From: Sphingopyxis sp. Root154
GTDB taxonomy: Bacteria; Pseudomonadota; Alphaproteobacteria; Sphingomonadales; Sphingomonadaceae
Direction: 5' to 3'
DNA: 64,000 nt
Assembly (NCBI RefSeq): GCF_001427105.1
Contig: NZ_LMGI01000001.1
Location: 434,001-498,000 of the forward strand
Part shown: one piece after another, positions 16,057 to 24,003 of the stretch
How the letters are laid out: each line of letters starts with the position of its first letter
Position numbering within the stretch: the first letter of the stretch is position 1
Translations under genes and position numbers: made by a program
The notes under the pieces: model-generated
The model's input: the letters and a program-made list of their open reading frames with translations, nothing else
Told to the model about the DNA's origin: nothing
The model's database searches: none

Positions 16057-18381
16057 TCAACGGAAGCGGACGCTCGCGGTCACACCGTAGGTGCGCGGCG
16101 TGCCGGCGGCGCGAAACGCCGCATCGGGACCCGGAGCCGGTACGTTGGTCCAATAGTAGGTGTCGCCCAGGTTTCGGACGAAGCCGGTAACCCGCCAGTT
16201 GTCATCCGTGCCGCGAAACCCGGCACGCAAATCGACGAGCGTGTAAGACTTGAGATCGAACAGAGGCTCCTGTCCCAGCGCAGCGTTGGTCTTGCCTTGA
16301 TGGGACGCATTGGCTCCGATGAACATCACCGCGTCGTCGCTTACAGGATATTCATATTGGACATCGCCGGTGACCTGCCACTTGGGCATGAGCGGGAACG
16401 GTTCGCCGCTCAGCAGCTTCTGGTTGCCGAGCGGCGTGAAGTTGGTGAAGCTGCCGAGAATCTTGGAATTGATGTAAGTCGCACCGCCGTTAAGCGCGAG
16501 GCCTTCGACGGGCTCCCAGATCATCTGCAATTCGGCGCCGTAGACGCGCGATTCCGGAATATTCAGAATGCGGTTGAGCGGCCCCAGGAACGCGTCGACG
16601 ATGCGGCCACGAACCTGCTTGTCCTTATAGTCATAGTAGAAGGCTGCGCCGTTGAGCTGCAGGGTCCGGTCGAGCAAGCCTAGCTTGAACCCCGCCTCAT
16701 AGGCGGTGACGGCTTCCTGCTTCGCCGGCGACAGCGACAGATCGAAGGTTGCGCCGGTGGAAATGAAGAAGCCGCTCTTATACCCTCTGCTGACGGTGGC
16801 GTAGAGCAGCTTGCTGGGGTCGATCTGCCAGTTGATTCCGGTCTTCCAGGACAGGCTGCCCTCATTGAGCTCATCCTCGACGACTTGCGGTTTCAGCGTC
16901 ACCGAATTGAGCGTAACGCAACCTCCCGGCGCAATCGTCGTGGGGGTTCCGCTAAGCCGCGTCGAGAGGCCGGCGATGACCGCAGCCAGTTCGCCCGCGC
17001 CAGAGTCGTAAAGGCAGCCGGCGTATGAGCGGTCCTGCCAGCTGTAACGCGCGGCAGCCGTCAAGGTAAGCGTCGGCGCGATTTCGAAATCGACGCTGGC
17101 GAAGCCCGAATAGGTGTCCGCCTTGTTCCGTCCCATCGCGTTCGCGCTGCGGAACGGGAAGCTGGAAATAGCCGTGAAGGGCATGAAGATATCATCGACG
17201 ACGTCATGCTGATAATTGGCACCCAGCAGCCATCGGGCCATCGTGCCAAATTCGCCTGCCAAGCGGAGTTCCTGCGAAATGGCCTCAATATCGCCAGCAT
17301 TGCGGGCGGCAAAGGTCTGGATCGGCGTGCCGTCGGCATCGACAAAGGCATCGCGCCTATAGCGGGAATAGGCACTGATACTCGTCAGTGTCAGCATCTC
17401 GCTCAGCTCGAAATCGCCGCGAAGGCTCGCCTGCCAGAAGTCGTCATCGACCGAAAAGTCGGTTCCAGGATCCCAGTCTGCGAGGCGCGCATTTCCGGTA
17501 GGAACGAGTTGGACGCGCAAGGCGGCGGGTGCGCGGGGATTGATGGCACCGACGAACTGACCAGCGAGGGCATCTGACTGGTTCGTCCATCCATTGATAT
17601 TTAAAAGAAGCGTCGCGCGATCGGCAGGCGTCCATTCGAGGAGCAGCCGCCCGACAGCCTTGTCGGTCTTGCCGAGGCGGTCGTTCGGGCGCGTCGCACT
17701 GCGTTGCCACGGATCGCCATATTCCTTGCGGCCCGCGATGCGGATGCGCAACGTCTCGGAGAGAGGACCGCTGACGAAACCGCCGGCCGTCACGGCGTTG
17801 AACCGCCCGTAGCCGAGCTCGAAACCGCCCTCGCGCGTAGCGGTCGGCTTGGCAGCGATATAATTGATTGCGCCGCCGGTCGAGTTCTGCCCGAAAAGCG
17901 TGCCCTGCGGCCCCTTCAGAACCTCAACGCGCTCCATGTCGAGGCTCGCGCCTTCGGTCATGTTCGAATAAGGGAGCGGCACCTCATCGACATAGACCGA
18001 AACGGTGGGGCTGCCAGCGAGGGTAGGCTCGTTGTTCCCGATGCCTCGCAATGTGTAAACGGGCGTGCCGTAATTGCCTTTGGCGAAGCTGAAGCCCGGG
18101 ACGATCTTTACCAGATCCGCGACATCGGCGATGCCGAGGCGCGTGAGCGTGTCGCCGGTAAAGGCCGAGATCGACATACCGACCCGGTTGACCGATTCTT
18201 CGCGCTTCTGCGCGGTGACAACGATCTCACCGACGCTCGCCGATGACGTTTCGCCGCTGGGCGCCCCCGCGGCACTCTCGCGAGCAGCGTCGGCGGTTTG
18301 CCCGACAGCTGGCCCTGCAATGCAGATGGCGTAGGCCAGCGTCGATGCGACGCAGAGTTTCCGGTTACGATTCCTCGTCAT
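16057..18381 (-). CDS. TonB-dependent outer-membrane receptor (paralogue of the one at 36965)
   Basis: A 774-residue receptor with AGGGG upstream of the ATG. A signal peptide ends at AVGQT, then GEIVVTAQKREESVNRVGMS and a plug with MERVEVLKGPQGTLFGQNSTGGAIN; the barrel ends in SVRFR. From the plug through much of the barrel it matches the receptor at 36965-39250, sharing SPTVSVYVDEVP, QNSTGGAINYIAAKP, RPNDRLG, NINGW/NLNGW and LLGANYQ/MIGANYQ. It follows the cupin by 19 bases and should be driven by the promoter containing the palindrome at 18861. Confidence 0.92.
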   Translation of the reverse strand: MTRNRNRKLCVASTLAYAICIAGPAVGQTADAARESAAGAPSGETSSASVGEIVVTAQKREESVNRVGMSISAFTGDTLTRLGIADVADLVKIVPGFSFAKGNYGTPVYTLRGIGNNEPTLAGSPTVSVYVDEVPLPYSNMTEGASLDMERVEVLKGPQGTLFGQNSTGGAINYIAAKPTATREGGFELGYGRFNAVTAGGFVSGPLSETLRIRIAGRKEYGDPWQRSATRPNDRLGKTDKAVGRLLLEWTPADRATLLLNINGWTNQSDALAGQFVGAINPRAPAALRVQLVPTGNARLADWDPGTDFSVDDDFWQASLRGDFELSEMLTLTSISAYSRYRRDAFVDADGTPIQTFAARNAGDIEAISQELRLAGEFGTMARWLLGANYQHDVVDDIFMPFTAISSFPFRSANAMGRNKADTYSGFASVDFEIAPTLTLTAAARYSWQDRSYAGCLYDSGAGELAAVIAGLSTRLSGTPTTIAPGGCVTLNSVTLKPQVVEDELNEGSLSWKTGINWQIDPSKLLYATVSRGYKSGFFISTGATFDLSLSPAKQEAVTAYEAGFKLGLLDRTLQLNGAAFYYDYKDKQVRGRIVDAFLGPLNRILNIPESRVYGAELQMIWEPVEGLALNGGATYINSKILGSFTNFTPLGNQKLLSGEPFPLMPKWQVTGDVQYEYPVSDDAVMFIGANASHQGKTNAALGQEPLFDLKSYTLVDLRAGFRGTDDNWRVTGFVRNLGDTYYWTNVPAPGPDAAFRAAGTPRTYGVTASVRFR

Positions 18382-18400
18382 TGCAGCCCCTTTTCTTGAG

Positions 18401-18862
18401 TTATTCGTCCTTGAGCCAGCCCGGGCGGTCTTCGCCCTGGGTGACCAGCAGGATCGAGTCCTCGACAGCGGTCTCGATGTGGAAATATCCGGGATCGAGA
18501 AAATAGACCGAGCCCGCTTCCGCGACGAATTCCGTCGTCACATCCTGGTTCACTTTGACGCAGCCGCTCAAAATGGCGACCTGCACCCATTTCTTGTGTT
18601 TATGGTTCGCGATCACATCGCCCTTCTTCATTTTGAAGAAAGCCGATCTCACCCCGTGGTCGCCCTGAAAGATCGGGCTGCGCGCCAGCGATGTGCCGTA
18701 GATGCTCGCCTCGCTATATTCGCAGGCATCGGGACGGCAGTGAATGACCCCGCCACCCATGTCCGTTTTTTTGCCGACTTCTTCGAATGCCATGGTGGGT
18801 GGAGCTCCGGTTTGAATGAGTTCCGTCCGACTATCGTTCGCATTGACCTGAATCCAATGCAT
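18401..18862 (-). CDS. Cupin domain protein
   Basis: A 153-residue small cupin. The first cupin motif appears as IANHKHKKWVQVAILSG and the second as GYFHIETAVEDS, giving His ligands for a metal. It may act as a dioxygenase-, isomerase- or sensor-like cupin. The ATG at 18862 overlaps the palindrome at 18861-18877; an internal ATG at 18793 preceded by a distant GGAG is an alternative start that would give 130 residues and a true leader. First gene of the operon running to 13112, divergent from the LysR gene. Confidence 0.78.
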   Translation of the reverse strand: MHWIQVNANDSRTELIQTGAPPTMAFEEVGKKTDMGGGVIHCRPDACEYSEASIYGTSLARSPIFQGDHGVRSAFFKMKKGDVIANHKHKKWVQVAILSGCVKVNQDVTTEFVAEAGSVYFLDPGYFHIETAVEDSILLVTQGEDRPGWLKDE

Positions 18863-18886
18863 AGCTAATATAGCTATTATGCACGG
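18861..18886. promoter_or_regulatory. Palindromic LysR operator candidate, copy 1
   Basis: ATAGCTA-ATA-TAGCTAT is a perfect inverted repeat at 18861-18877, in the 16-base gap between the divergent cupin and LysR start codons. The element followed by TATGCA recurs at 21772 with 20 of 26 positions identical. The ATAG-N9-CTAT geometry resembles LysR-family boxes such as ATC-N9-GAT of NodD. Binding by the adjacent LysR protein is inferred. Confidence 0.6.
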
Positions 18887-19796
18887 CGTAAATTTACGAT
18901 CGGTGGATCTGAACCTGCTCCTGGTCCTCCACGCCCTGCTTACCGAGCGTCACATCACCCGCGCCGCAAGCCGGCTGAATATGAGCCAGCCCGCCGTAAG
19001 CCACGCGCTTGGCCGGCTGCGCGCCCTGTTCAACGACCGGATCCTCATCCGCTGCGGACAGGAGATGCGTCCGACCTCGCGCGCCGAAGAGATAGCCGGC
19101 GACCTCGAGGTCATTCTCACCGATATTTCGCATATCCTCGAACGGCCCAACTTCGATCCCTCGGAAGCCGAAGGGAAGATCACCATTTGTGCGACCGAGG
19201 GAGCAATCACCGTCTTTGCCGACGCCCTTGTCGAGGCAAAGGCGATCGCCAGATCGGTCGTCTTCGAGCTGAGTAGCGAACAATATGACATCGAGAGACG
19301 GTTGAAATCGGGCGATGTCGACATTTATGTCGATACCCAGCCGATGCTGACATCGAGCGAGTTTCACTCGATCGAACTGTTCCGCAATGATTTGATCTGC
19401 GTGATGCGGAACGGGAACGGCGAGAGCGATCGCATAAGCCGCGCCGACTATGCGAGCCGCGACCATATCATGATCGCGGGCGGTACCAACGACCGGCTGA
19501 CCCATTTCCTTCGCGAAATCGGGATCATGCGAAACACGACCGTGATCACGCCGGGATATTTTTCGGCGGCCAATATCGCCAGCAAATCGGACCTTCTGCT
19601 CACGCTACCGGCGGCGCTCGCCGCCCATGTCTGCGAAATATTCCCGCTCCAGCAGCGCCGGTTCGCCTTCGACCTGCCCGAGGTGGCGCTGACCATGTCG
19701 TGGCACAGCCGCCGCGACAGCAATCCGCTTCACAGATGGGCGCGGGACATCATCGTGGCAGGGGCCAGAACCGCGCCGACGGTTTCTGCTGCCTAG
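18879..19796 (+). CDS. LysR family transcriptional regulator (NodD-like N-terminus)
   Basis: A 305-residue LysR-type regulator. The helix-turn-helix is at residues about 10-65 (VDLNLLLVLHALLTERHITRAA is interrupted by the expected S-Q-P-A-V-S-H recognition helix and LGRLRALF). The DLNLL beginning resembles the NodD/NahR subgroup rather than the common CysB-like type. Residues 95-300 are the effector-binding domain. The start codon directly abuts the palindrome, with no Shine-Dalgarno, so translation may be leaderless. It is divergent from the cupin-TBDT-VOC-TBDT operon and probably controls it and the distant copy of the operator. Confidence 0.9.
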   Translation: MHGVNLRSVDLNLLLVLHALLTERHITRAASRLNMSQPAVSHALGRLRALFNDRILIRCGQEMRPTSRAEEIAGDLEVILTDISHILERPNFDPSEAEGKITICATEGAITVFADALVEAKAIARSVVFELSSEQYDIERRLKSGDVDIYVDTQPMLTSSEFHSIELFRNDLICVMRNGNGESDRISRADYASRDHIMIAGGTNDRLTHFLREIGIMRNTTVITPGYFSAANIASKSDLLLTLPAALAAHVCEIFPLQQRRFAFDLPEVALTMSWHSRRDSNPLHRWARDIIVAGARTAPTVSAA

Positions 19797-19854
19797 ATCC
19801 AGAGCGCGCGCGCAGCCGGAGGGTAGCGCGACGGAATGCCCCGCCACCGGCGGC

Positions 19855-20808
19855 TCAGTGCAAGGCGGAGCGGATGTCGCGCGGGCGGCATCCGAACCGA
19901 CGGCGAAATGCCCGACTGAAATGTCCTGAGTCGTTGAACCCCCAGGCGAATGCGATTTCGGTGATCGTCCGCCCCCGCATGGCGGGATCGCCGAGGTCCG
20001 CGCGCGCGCGGTTGAGACGCTCGTTCCAGATCCAGACATTGAGCGAACAGGCCTGGTCGGAAAAGGAGCGATGAATCGTGCTCGCGGCGACGCCGAAGCT
20101 CGACGCGATCGTATCGACCGAGAGGCCAGGATCGCACAGATGCTCCGCGGCAAAGGCTCTGATCCGGTCGCCGCGGCGGGCGGCCACGTCGTCGCGGCGA
20201 CCTCTCCTATTGTCACCCGAAGCCAGCAGCCCGGCGACGAGCATGTCCTCGAGGCTTGCCGCGACCGAAGGCACCGCCTCCTCTTCGATCGTGCCGGCAT
20301 CCGACGCGAGCATCGTGAGCATCGTCCTGAGAAGTCGCCCCGCACCGGTGCCCGATGCGATCTCGCGGGCCGTCAGCATGTCGCGATCCCGGATGCGGCG
20401 CCGCAGCCATTCGCCCGGCACGGAGACGACGAAACCCTCGAAGCGTTCGCGGAATATGAGCTCATAAGGGCGCATCGTATCGAATAATGTGAGACCGCCC
20501 GGCTTCATTTCCAGCTCACGCCCATCCTGGAGAAGGACGCCTTGTCCTTCGAGCTGTAGATTGAGGAAGAAGCGATCGGCGCTTGCGGTCGCGATCCCTC
20601 GGCGGGTGCGCCGGACATTCTGTGCCGTCGCGGCGATGCGCGACAGTTCGACCGTCGCGAGGCGAGCCGTCTCGATCTGCCCGAAAACCTGCTCGTCGGC
20701 ACCGCAAAAAGTGCAATCGAGCTGGACGAACGCCCCGCGAAGAGCGTCGTGCCAATAGCTGGCCCGCTCTCCCGCAGGGGCATCGCTGGTCGAAAAGAGC
20801 TTCTGCAT
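19855..20808 (-). CDS. AraC family transcriptional regulator
   Basis: A 317-residue regulator. The N-terminal two thirds is an AraC-binding-2 type sensory domain (SYWHDALRGAFVQLDC, then FFLNLQLEGQGVLLQDGRE and MRPYELIF), related to regulators such as FeaR of aromatic-amine pathways. The C-terminal double helix-turn-helix includes FGVAASTIHRSF, ITEIAFAWGFNDSGHFSRAFRRRFG. The ATG at 20808 has AGGA upstream. It is convergent with LysR, 58 bases apart. It may regulate the nitrilase/cupin pair but no site is recognisable. Confidence 0.85.
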   Translation of the reverse strand: MQKLFSTSDAPAGERASYWHDALRGAFVQLDCTFCGADEQVFGQIETARLATVELSRIAATAQNVRRTRRGIATASADRFFLNLQLEGQGVLLQDGRELEMKPGGLTLFDTMRPYELIFRERFEGFVVSVPGEWLRRRIRDRDMLTAREIASGTGAGRLLRTMLTMLASDAGTIEEEAVPSVAASLEDMLVAGLLASGDNRRGRRDDVAARRGDRIRAFAAEHLCDPGLSVDTIASSFGVAASTIHRSFSDQACSLNVWIWNERLNRARADLGDPAMRGRTITEIAFAWGFNDSGHFSRAFRRRFGCRPRDIRSALH

Positions 20809-21200
20809 GGTAGGATCCTGCCGTTCTGGCGCCTGCCCTCGATCAGGGCCGGTCATCTTTCACGCTTATTCACCTCGACAAGAAGCATCCTCGCCGATGC
20901 TGCCGACGCGGCGGATGCCATTCTTGCGGTTATAACCGGCCCTGCTCGGTGCGCGCCCAAAGACCATGTTTCGTCGCCCGACGTCACGCGGCAAGTTCGC
21001 ATCCGGCGGGGCGAAACTCGCGATATCCCGCGACGGGCGTGCCAGGCGTCGGCCTGTCCCGGCTGACATGTTCCAGGAATGACGCGGAAGAGTTCGCTCT
21101 CGTCGAGCAGGCGAGAAGCCCAGCGCCATCGCCCGGCTACATCGCGCGAACAAGGATCAAGACGCATCGGGCGAGATGCATTGCGCGCGCCTCTCCTTCT
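20809..21200. other. Intergenic region without supportable gene
   Basis: About 390 bases between the AraC start and the end of the next cupin gene, both leftward. Reading frames here are short, arginine-rich and without ribosome sites. I see no RNA gene, repeat or clear terminator. It presumably contains the AraC promoter. Confidence 0.5.
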
Positions 21201-21704
21201 TCACGAGCCGCACGACGTGCCCGCCGCTCCGGCGGGAGGCTCGACGCTCATCCGGTCATGTACGCCGCTAAGGTTCAAAAAGCACCCGGTCGCAGTTCCG
21301 ACATTTCGCCACCCGCGAGGGACGCCTGCCGGGACGAGGATGGAATCCCATTGTTCGAGAAAGACCTTATGTTCCTCATTTTCGTCGAAATAGACCATCC
21401 ACGATCCGCTCGCGGCGAACATCAATTCCTCTTGGGTATGATTATGAAGAATCTGGCCCTTGCCGGGTTCGACGACCCCGACCGCAAGTCGGAATTCGCT
21501 GCTCTCGACGGCGGGCGACGTCCCCTTCACGAAGGTTGATGTGGCCCCGTCGAAATATTTGTACATGGCGGCATGATAAGCCGGATCATCGGTACGCATC
21601 GGGTTCCAGTTCGGTCGCACTTCCCGAAACCGCACGACGTTCGCTATCGCGTCCGCAATCCGGCCTGTCAAAGGGGCCGACAGAGTGGAGGCCGGGTTGG
21701 CCAT
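21201..21704 (-). CDS. Cupin domain protein
   Basis: A 167-residue protein. The ATG at 21704 has GAAGGAG six bases upstream; a 51-codon extension is open but lacks a site. The cupin core is ILHNHTQEELMFAASGSWMVYFDENEEH with the two His and Glu of motif 1, and motif 2 around VPAGVPRGWRNVG. The residues suit a metal-binding cupin of regulator or dioxygenase type. It lies leftward, opposite the nitrilase, with the second copy of the LysR-type palindrome in between. Confidence 0.8.
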   Translation of the reverse strand: MANPASTLSAPLTGRIADAIANVVRFREVRPNWNPMRTDDPAYHAAMYKYFDGATSTFVKGTSPAVESSEFRLAVGVVEPGKGQILHNHTQEELMFAASGSWMVYFDENEEHKVFLEQWDSILVPAGVPRGWRNVGTATGCFLNLSGVHDRMSVEPPAGAAGTSCGS

Positions 21705-21771
21705 GGGATACTCCTTCGCTCGCGGTGCAGTGTGCCCGATGAAACACATATTTGGGCCTGCGCACAAATTC

Positions 21772-21797
21772 ATAGCCGATATGCCTATTATGCATGT
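21772..21797. promoter_or_regulatory. Palindromic LysR operator candidate, copy 2
   Basis: ATAGC-CGATATG-CCTAT followed by TATGCATG matches the element at 18861 in 20 of 26 positions, with the same outer ATAG/CTAT arms. It lies 68 bases upstream of the leftward cupin and 160 bases upstream of the rightward nitrilase. The two copies are in the same orientation on the plus strand. Shared control by the LysR at 18879 is inferred. Confidence 0.55.
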
Positions 21798-21956
21798 GAG
21801 GCATAGCGCTTGAGTCCCTTTACTCCCATTGCGCGGCACTCCGGACTGCCTGCTCACGCCACGCCCGTCCTAAAACCTGCCACGCTCGGACAAGCGCAGA
21901 GCAACTCGGCACGGCAAAATCGCGATGAACCTGATTGTGAATAGAGGAAATATCCG

Positions 21957-23006
21957 ATGACCGTCGATCACCCCAGATTTCGCGCCGCAGCCGTTCAGGC
22001 CGCACCCGTGTTTCTCGACCTTGACGCAAGCTTGGCAAAGGCGGTTCGGCTTATCGAGGAAGCTGCGGCGAACGGCGCAGCGCTCGTCGCCTTTCCGGAA
22101 ACCTTCCTTCCGGGCTATCCTTGGTACATCTGGCTCGATTCCCCTGCCTGGGGAATGCAGTTCGTGCAGCGCTATTTCGACAATTCGCTCGCATACGGCT
22201 CGCCCGAAGCCGACCGGCTCCAACGCGCCGCGGAAGAAAATGGGGTCATGGTTGCCATGGGTCTCAGCGAACGCGACGGCGGCAGCCTCTATATCGGACA
22301 ATGGCTGATCGGAGCGGACGGCAACACAGTCAGCCGGCGCCGCAAATTGAAGCCGACGCATGTCGAGCGAACGGTTTTCGGCGAAGGAGACGGCCGCGAC
22401 CTTTCGGTGTTCGACACGCCCCTTGGACGGGTCGGCGCCCTCTGCTGCTGGGAACATCTCCAACCGCTTTCGAAATATGCGATGTACGCGCAAAATGAAC
22501 AGGTACATGTCGCTGCCTGGCCCAGCTTCTCGATCTACCCCGAAGCCCATCAGCTGAGCGTCGACGTCAACAGCGCGGCGTCGCGTCTCTATGCGGTCGA
22601 AGGCGGCTGCTATGTCATCGCCTCGACCGCCCTCGTCTCGGCCGAGATGATTGCGATGTTGTGCAACGATGACATGAAGCGGTCGCTGCTCAAGGAGGGC
22701 GGAGGCTATTCGCAGATATATGCGCCGGACGGGCGCCTAATCAGCGAAGGCCTGCCCGAAAACCAGGAAGGCCTGGTTTACGCCGATCTCGACCTTGGCC
22801 TCATCTCGCTTGCGAAGGCGGCCACCGACCCCGCCGGCCATTATTCCCGGCCGGACGTGACCCGTCTGCTGCTCGACAAGACACCCGGCGATCGCATGAT
22901 CACGCGCCGTGGGCCTTCAGTCGTCTCTCCGCAGGAATTCGCCGACGAGATCGCATCGTCGGCGCGCAAGGCGGAGCCGCCGACGCCCCCCGGTGAGGGC
23001 GCGTGA
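21957..23006 (+). CDS. Nitrilase (carbon-nitrogen hydrolase superfamily, branch 1)
   Basis: A 349-residue nitrilase with the Glu-Lys-Cys triad: Glu48 in AFPETF, Lys132 in RRKLKPTHVERTVFGEGDG and Cys164 in CCWEHLQP. The extended sequence around Lys and Cys, and the size near 350, fit true nitrilases acting on aryl- or arylaliphatic nitriles rather than amidases or beta-ureidopropionases. It should hydrolyse R-CN to the acid and ammonia in the cytoplasm. GAGGAAA precedes the ATG. It is divergent from a cupin gene with a shared LysR-type palindrome in between. The natural nitrile is unknown. Confidence 0.9.
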   Translation: MTVDHPRFRAAAVQAAPVFLDLDASLAKAVRLIEEAAANGAALVAFPETFLPGYPWYIWLDSPAWGMQFVQRYFDNSLAYGSPEADRLQRAAEENGVMVAMGLSERDGGSLYIGQWLIGADGNTVSRRRKLKPTHVERTVFGEGDGRDLSVFDTPLGRVGALCCWEHLQPLSKYAMYAQNEQVHVAAWPSFSIYPEAHQLSVDVNSAASRLYAVEGGCYVIASTALVSAEMIAMLCNDDMKRSLLKEGGGYSQIYAPDGRLISEGLPENQEGLVYADLDLGLISLAKAATDPAGHYSRPDVTRLLLDKTPGDRMITRRGPSVVSPQEFADEIASSARKAEPPTPPGEGA

Positions 23007-23553
23007 ATCGCACGGCATGAACCCAACGTCCCCCGCCGTGATATCAGAGGCAAATGCGCCAGCGTTCGACGCACTGCAACAAGAAATGGGTTGGCGATCG
23101 GCTTGCAGGCCCGTATTCACGCACACGGCGTCGGCTTCATCGAGGCTGGCACGGCCCGTCCGTCTCCCGAGCAGCGCGTGGCCTCGAACGCGCCTTGGTT
23201 GCTGCTCGCCATGAACTTGCCCGACAGCGAGTGTCCGAGATATGGGGGCTGACCGCCGACGCCTGCCGTCCCGGTGCTGTCCCATAATAGTTCGAAGGCA
23301 ATTATCTGTCGTTGACGACGGGATGGAGTTCCATAGTCTCACCACAACTTTGGCGACTCCAGCGACCCGGGGAAGCTGAGGGAGATCCTATCGGAAAGGC
23401 CGCGTTCCACTGGCGCGGCCTTTCTGCCGTCGCCTCCCTTCACCTCCAGATCGGCGGGCCAAGCCGGCACGGAGACGCGTTTCGACCTTGCGGCGAGCAT
23501 TCCTCGATCGGAATTTCGCATCGATGCAGCGCCAGCGTCGTCCGGTCAGCGTA
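23007..23553. other. Intergenic region, possibly with degraded coding remnants
   Basis: About 550 bases between the nitrilase and the next leftward gene. Frames at 23080-23240 have protein-like composition for about 50 codons (for example HAHGVGFIEAG) but no start with a ribosome site and an early stop. I do not recognise a family and cannot call a gene. A hairpin at 23394-23424 is listed separately. Confidence 0.45.
23394..23424 (-). terminator. Terminator-like hairpin after the cupin gene
   Basis: A perfect 11-base-pair stem GAAAGGCCGCG / CGCGGCCTTTC with a nine-base loop. On the minus strand it lies 130 bases after the stop of the cupin at 23554 and ends in CCTTTC followed by a short pyrimidine tail. 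It probably ends the TBDT-dehydrogenase-cupin transcript. Confidence 0.6.
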
Positions 23554-23952
23554 TCAGTTTCCCGGCTTGTTGGGATAAGCGATCAGGAGCACCAGCGGCT
23601 GATCCCCCGTCTGGCGGATACTCACGTTGGAGCCACTGTAAAGCCAGGCCGCCATGCCCGGCCGCAGTTGCCTTTCCTCGCCGTCGGAGTGGACCGTGCC
23701 GGTTCCCTCGAGCACATAATAGATTTCATCATGGTCAATCGCGTGAATCCCGATCGCCGCCCCGACGTGAAGCGCGCGCTTTCTGAACTCGAAACTACGC
23801 GGCGCTGGCACGGCGTCGCTGATCCGCCACGCGGTCGATTGGCCGATCCTTCCATGCGGCGCGGGCCCCTCCCGCACCGTGTCCGCCTCGTCAATGACAA
23901 CCATCGGCATCGGCTGCGCGCCGGCCAGAACGAAAGCAAGAATGGTGCTCAT
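23554..23952 (-). CDS. Cupin domain protein
   Basis: A 132-residue single-domain cupin. IGIHAIDHDEIYYVLEGTGTVHSDGEE is the canonical first motif with two His and a Glu, followed by LRPGMAAWLYSGSNVSIRQTG. It has a hydrophobic start (ILAFVLAG) that could be a weak signal peptide, but the gene also reads well as cytoplasmic. It is the last gene of the operon TBDT, 2-oxoglutarate-semialdehyde dehydrogenase, cupin. In uronate clusters such cupins (KdgF-like) linearise pectin-derived unsaturated uronates; that role is a possibility here, not established. Confidence 0.75.
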   Translation of the reverse strand: MSTILAFVLAGAQPMPMVVIDEADTVREGPAPHGRIGQSTAWRISDAVPAPRSFEFRKRALHVGAAIGIHAIDHDEIYYVLEGTGTVHSDGEERQLRPGMAAWLYSGSNVSIRQTGDQPLVLLIAYPNKPGN

Positions 23953-24003
23953 CGCGCGCCTGCCTGGAAAATGAGGTCATGTCGGGTCGTTTGGTTCATC
24001 TGC

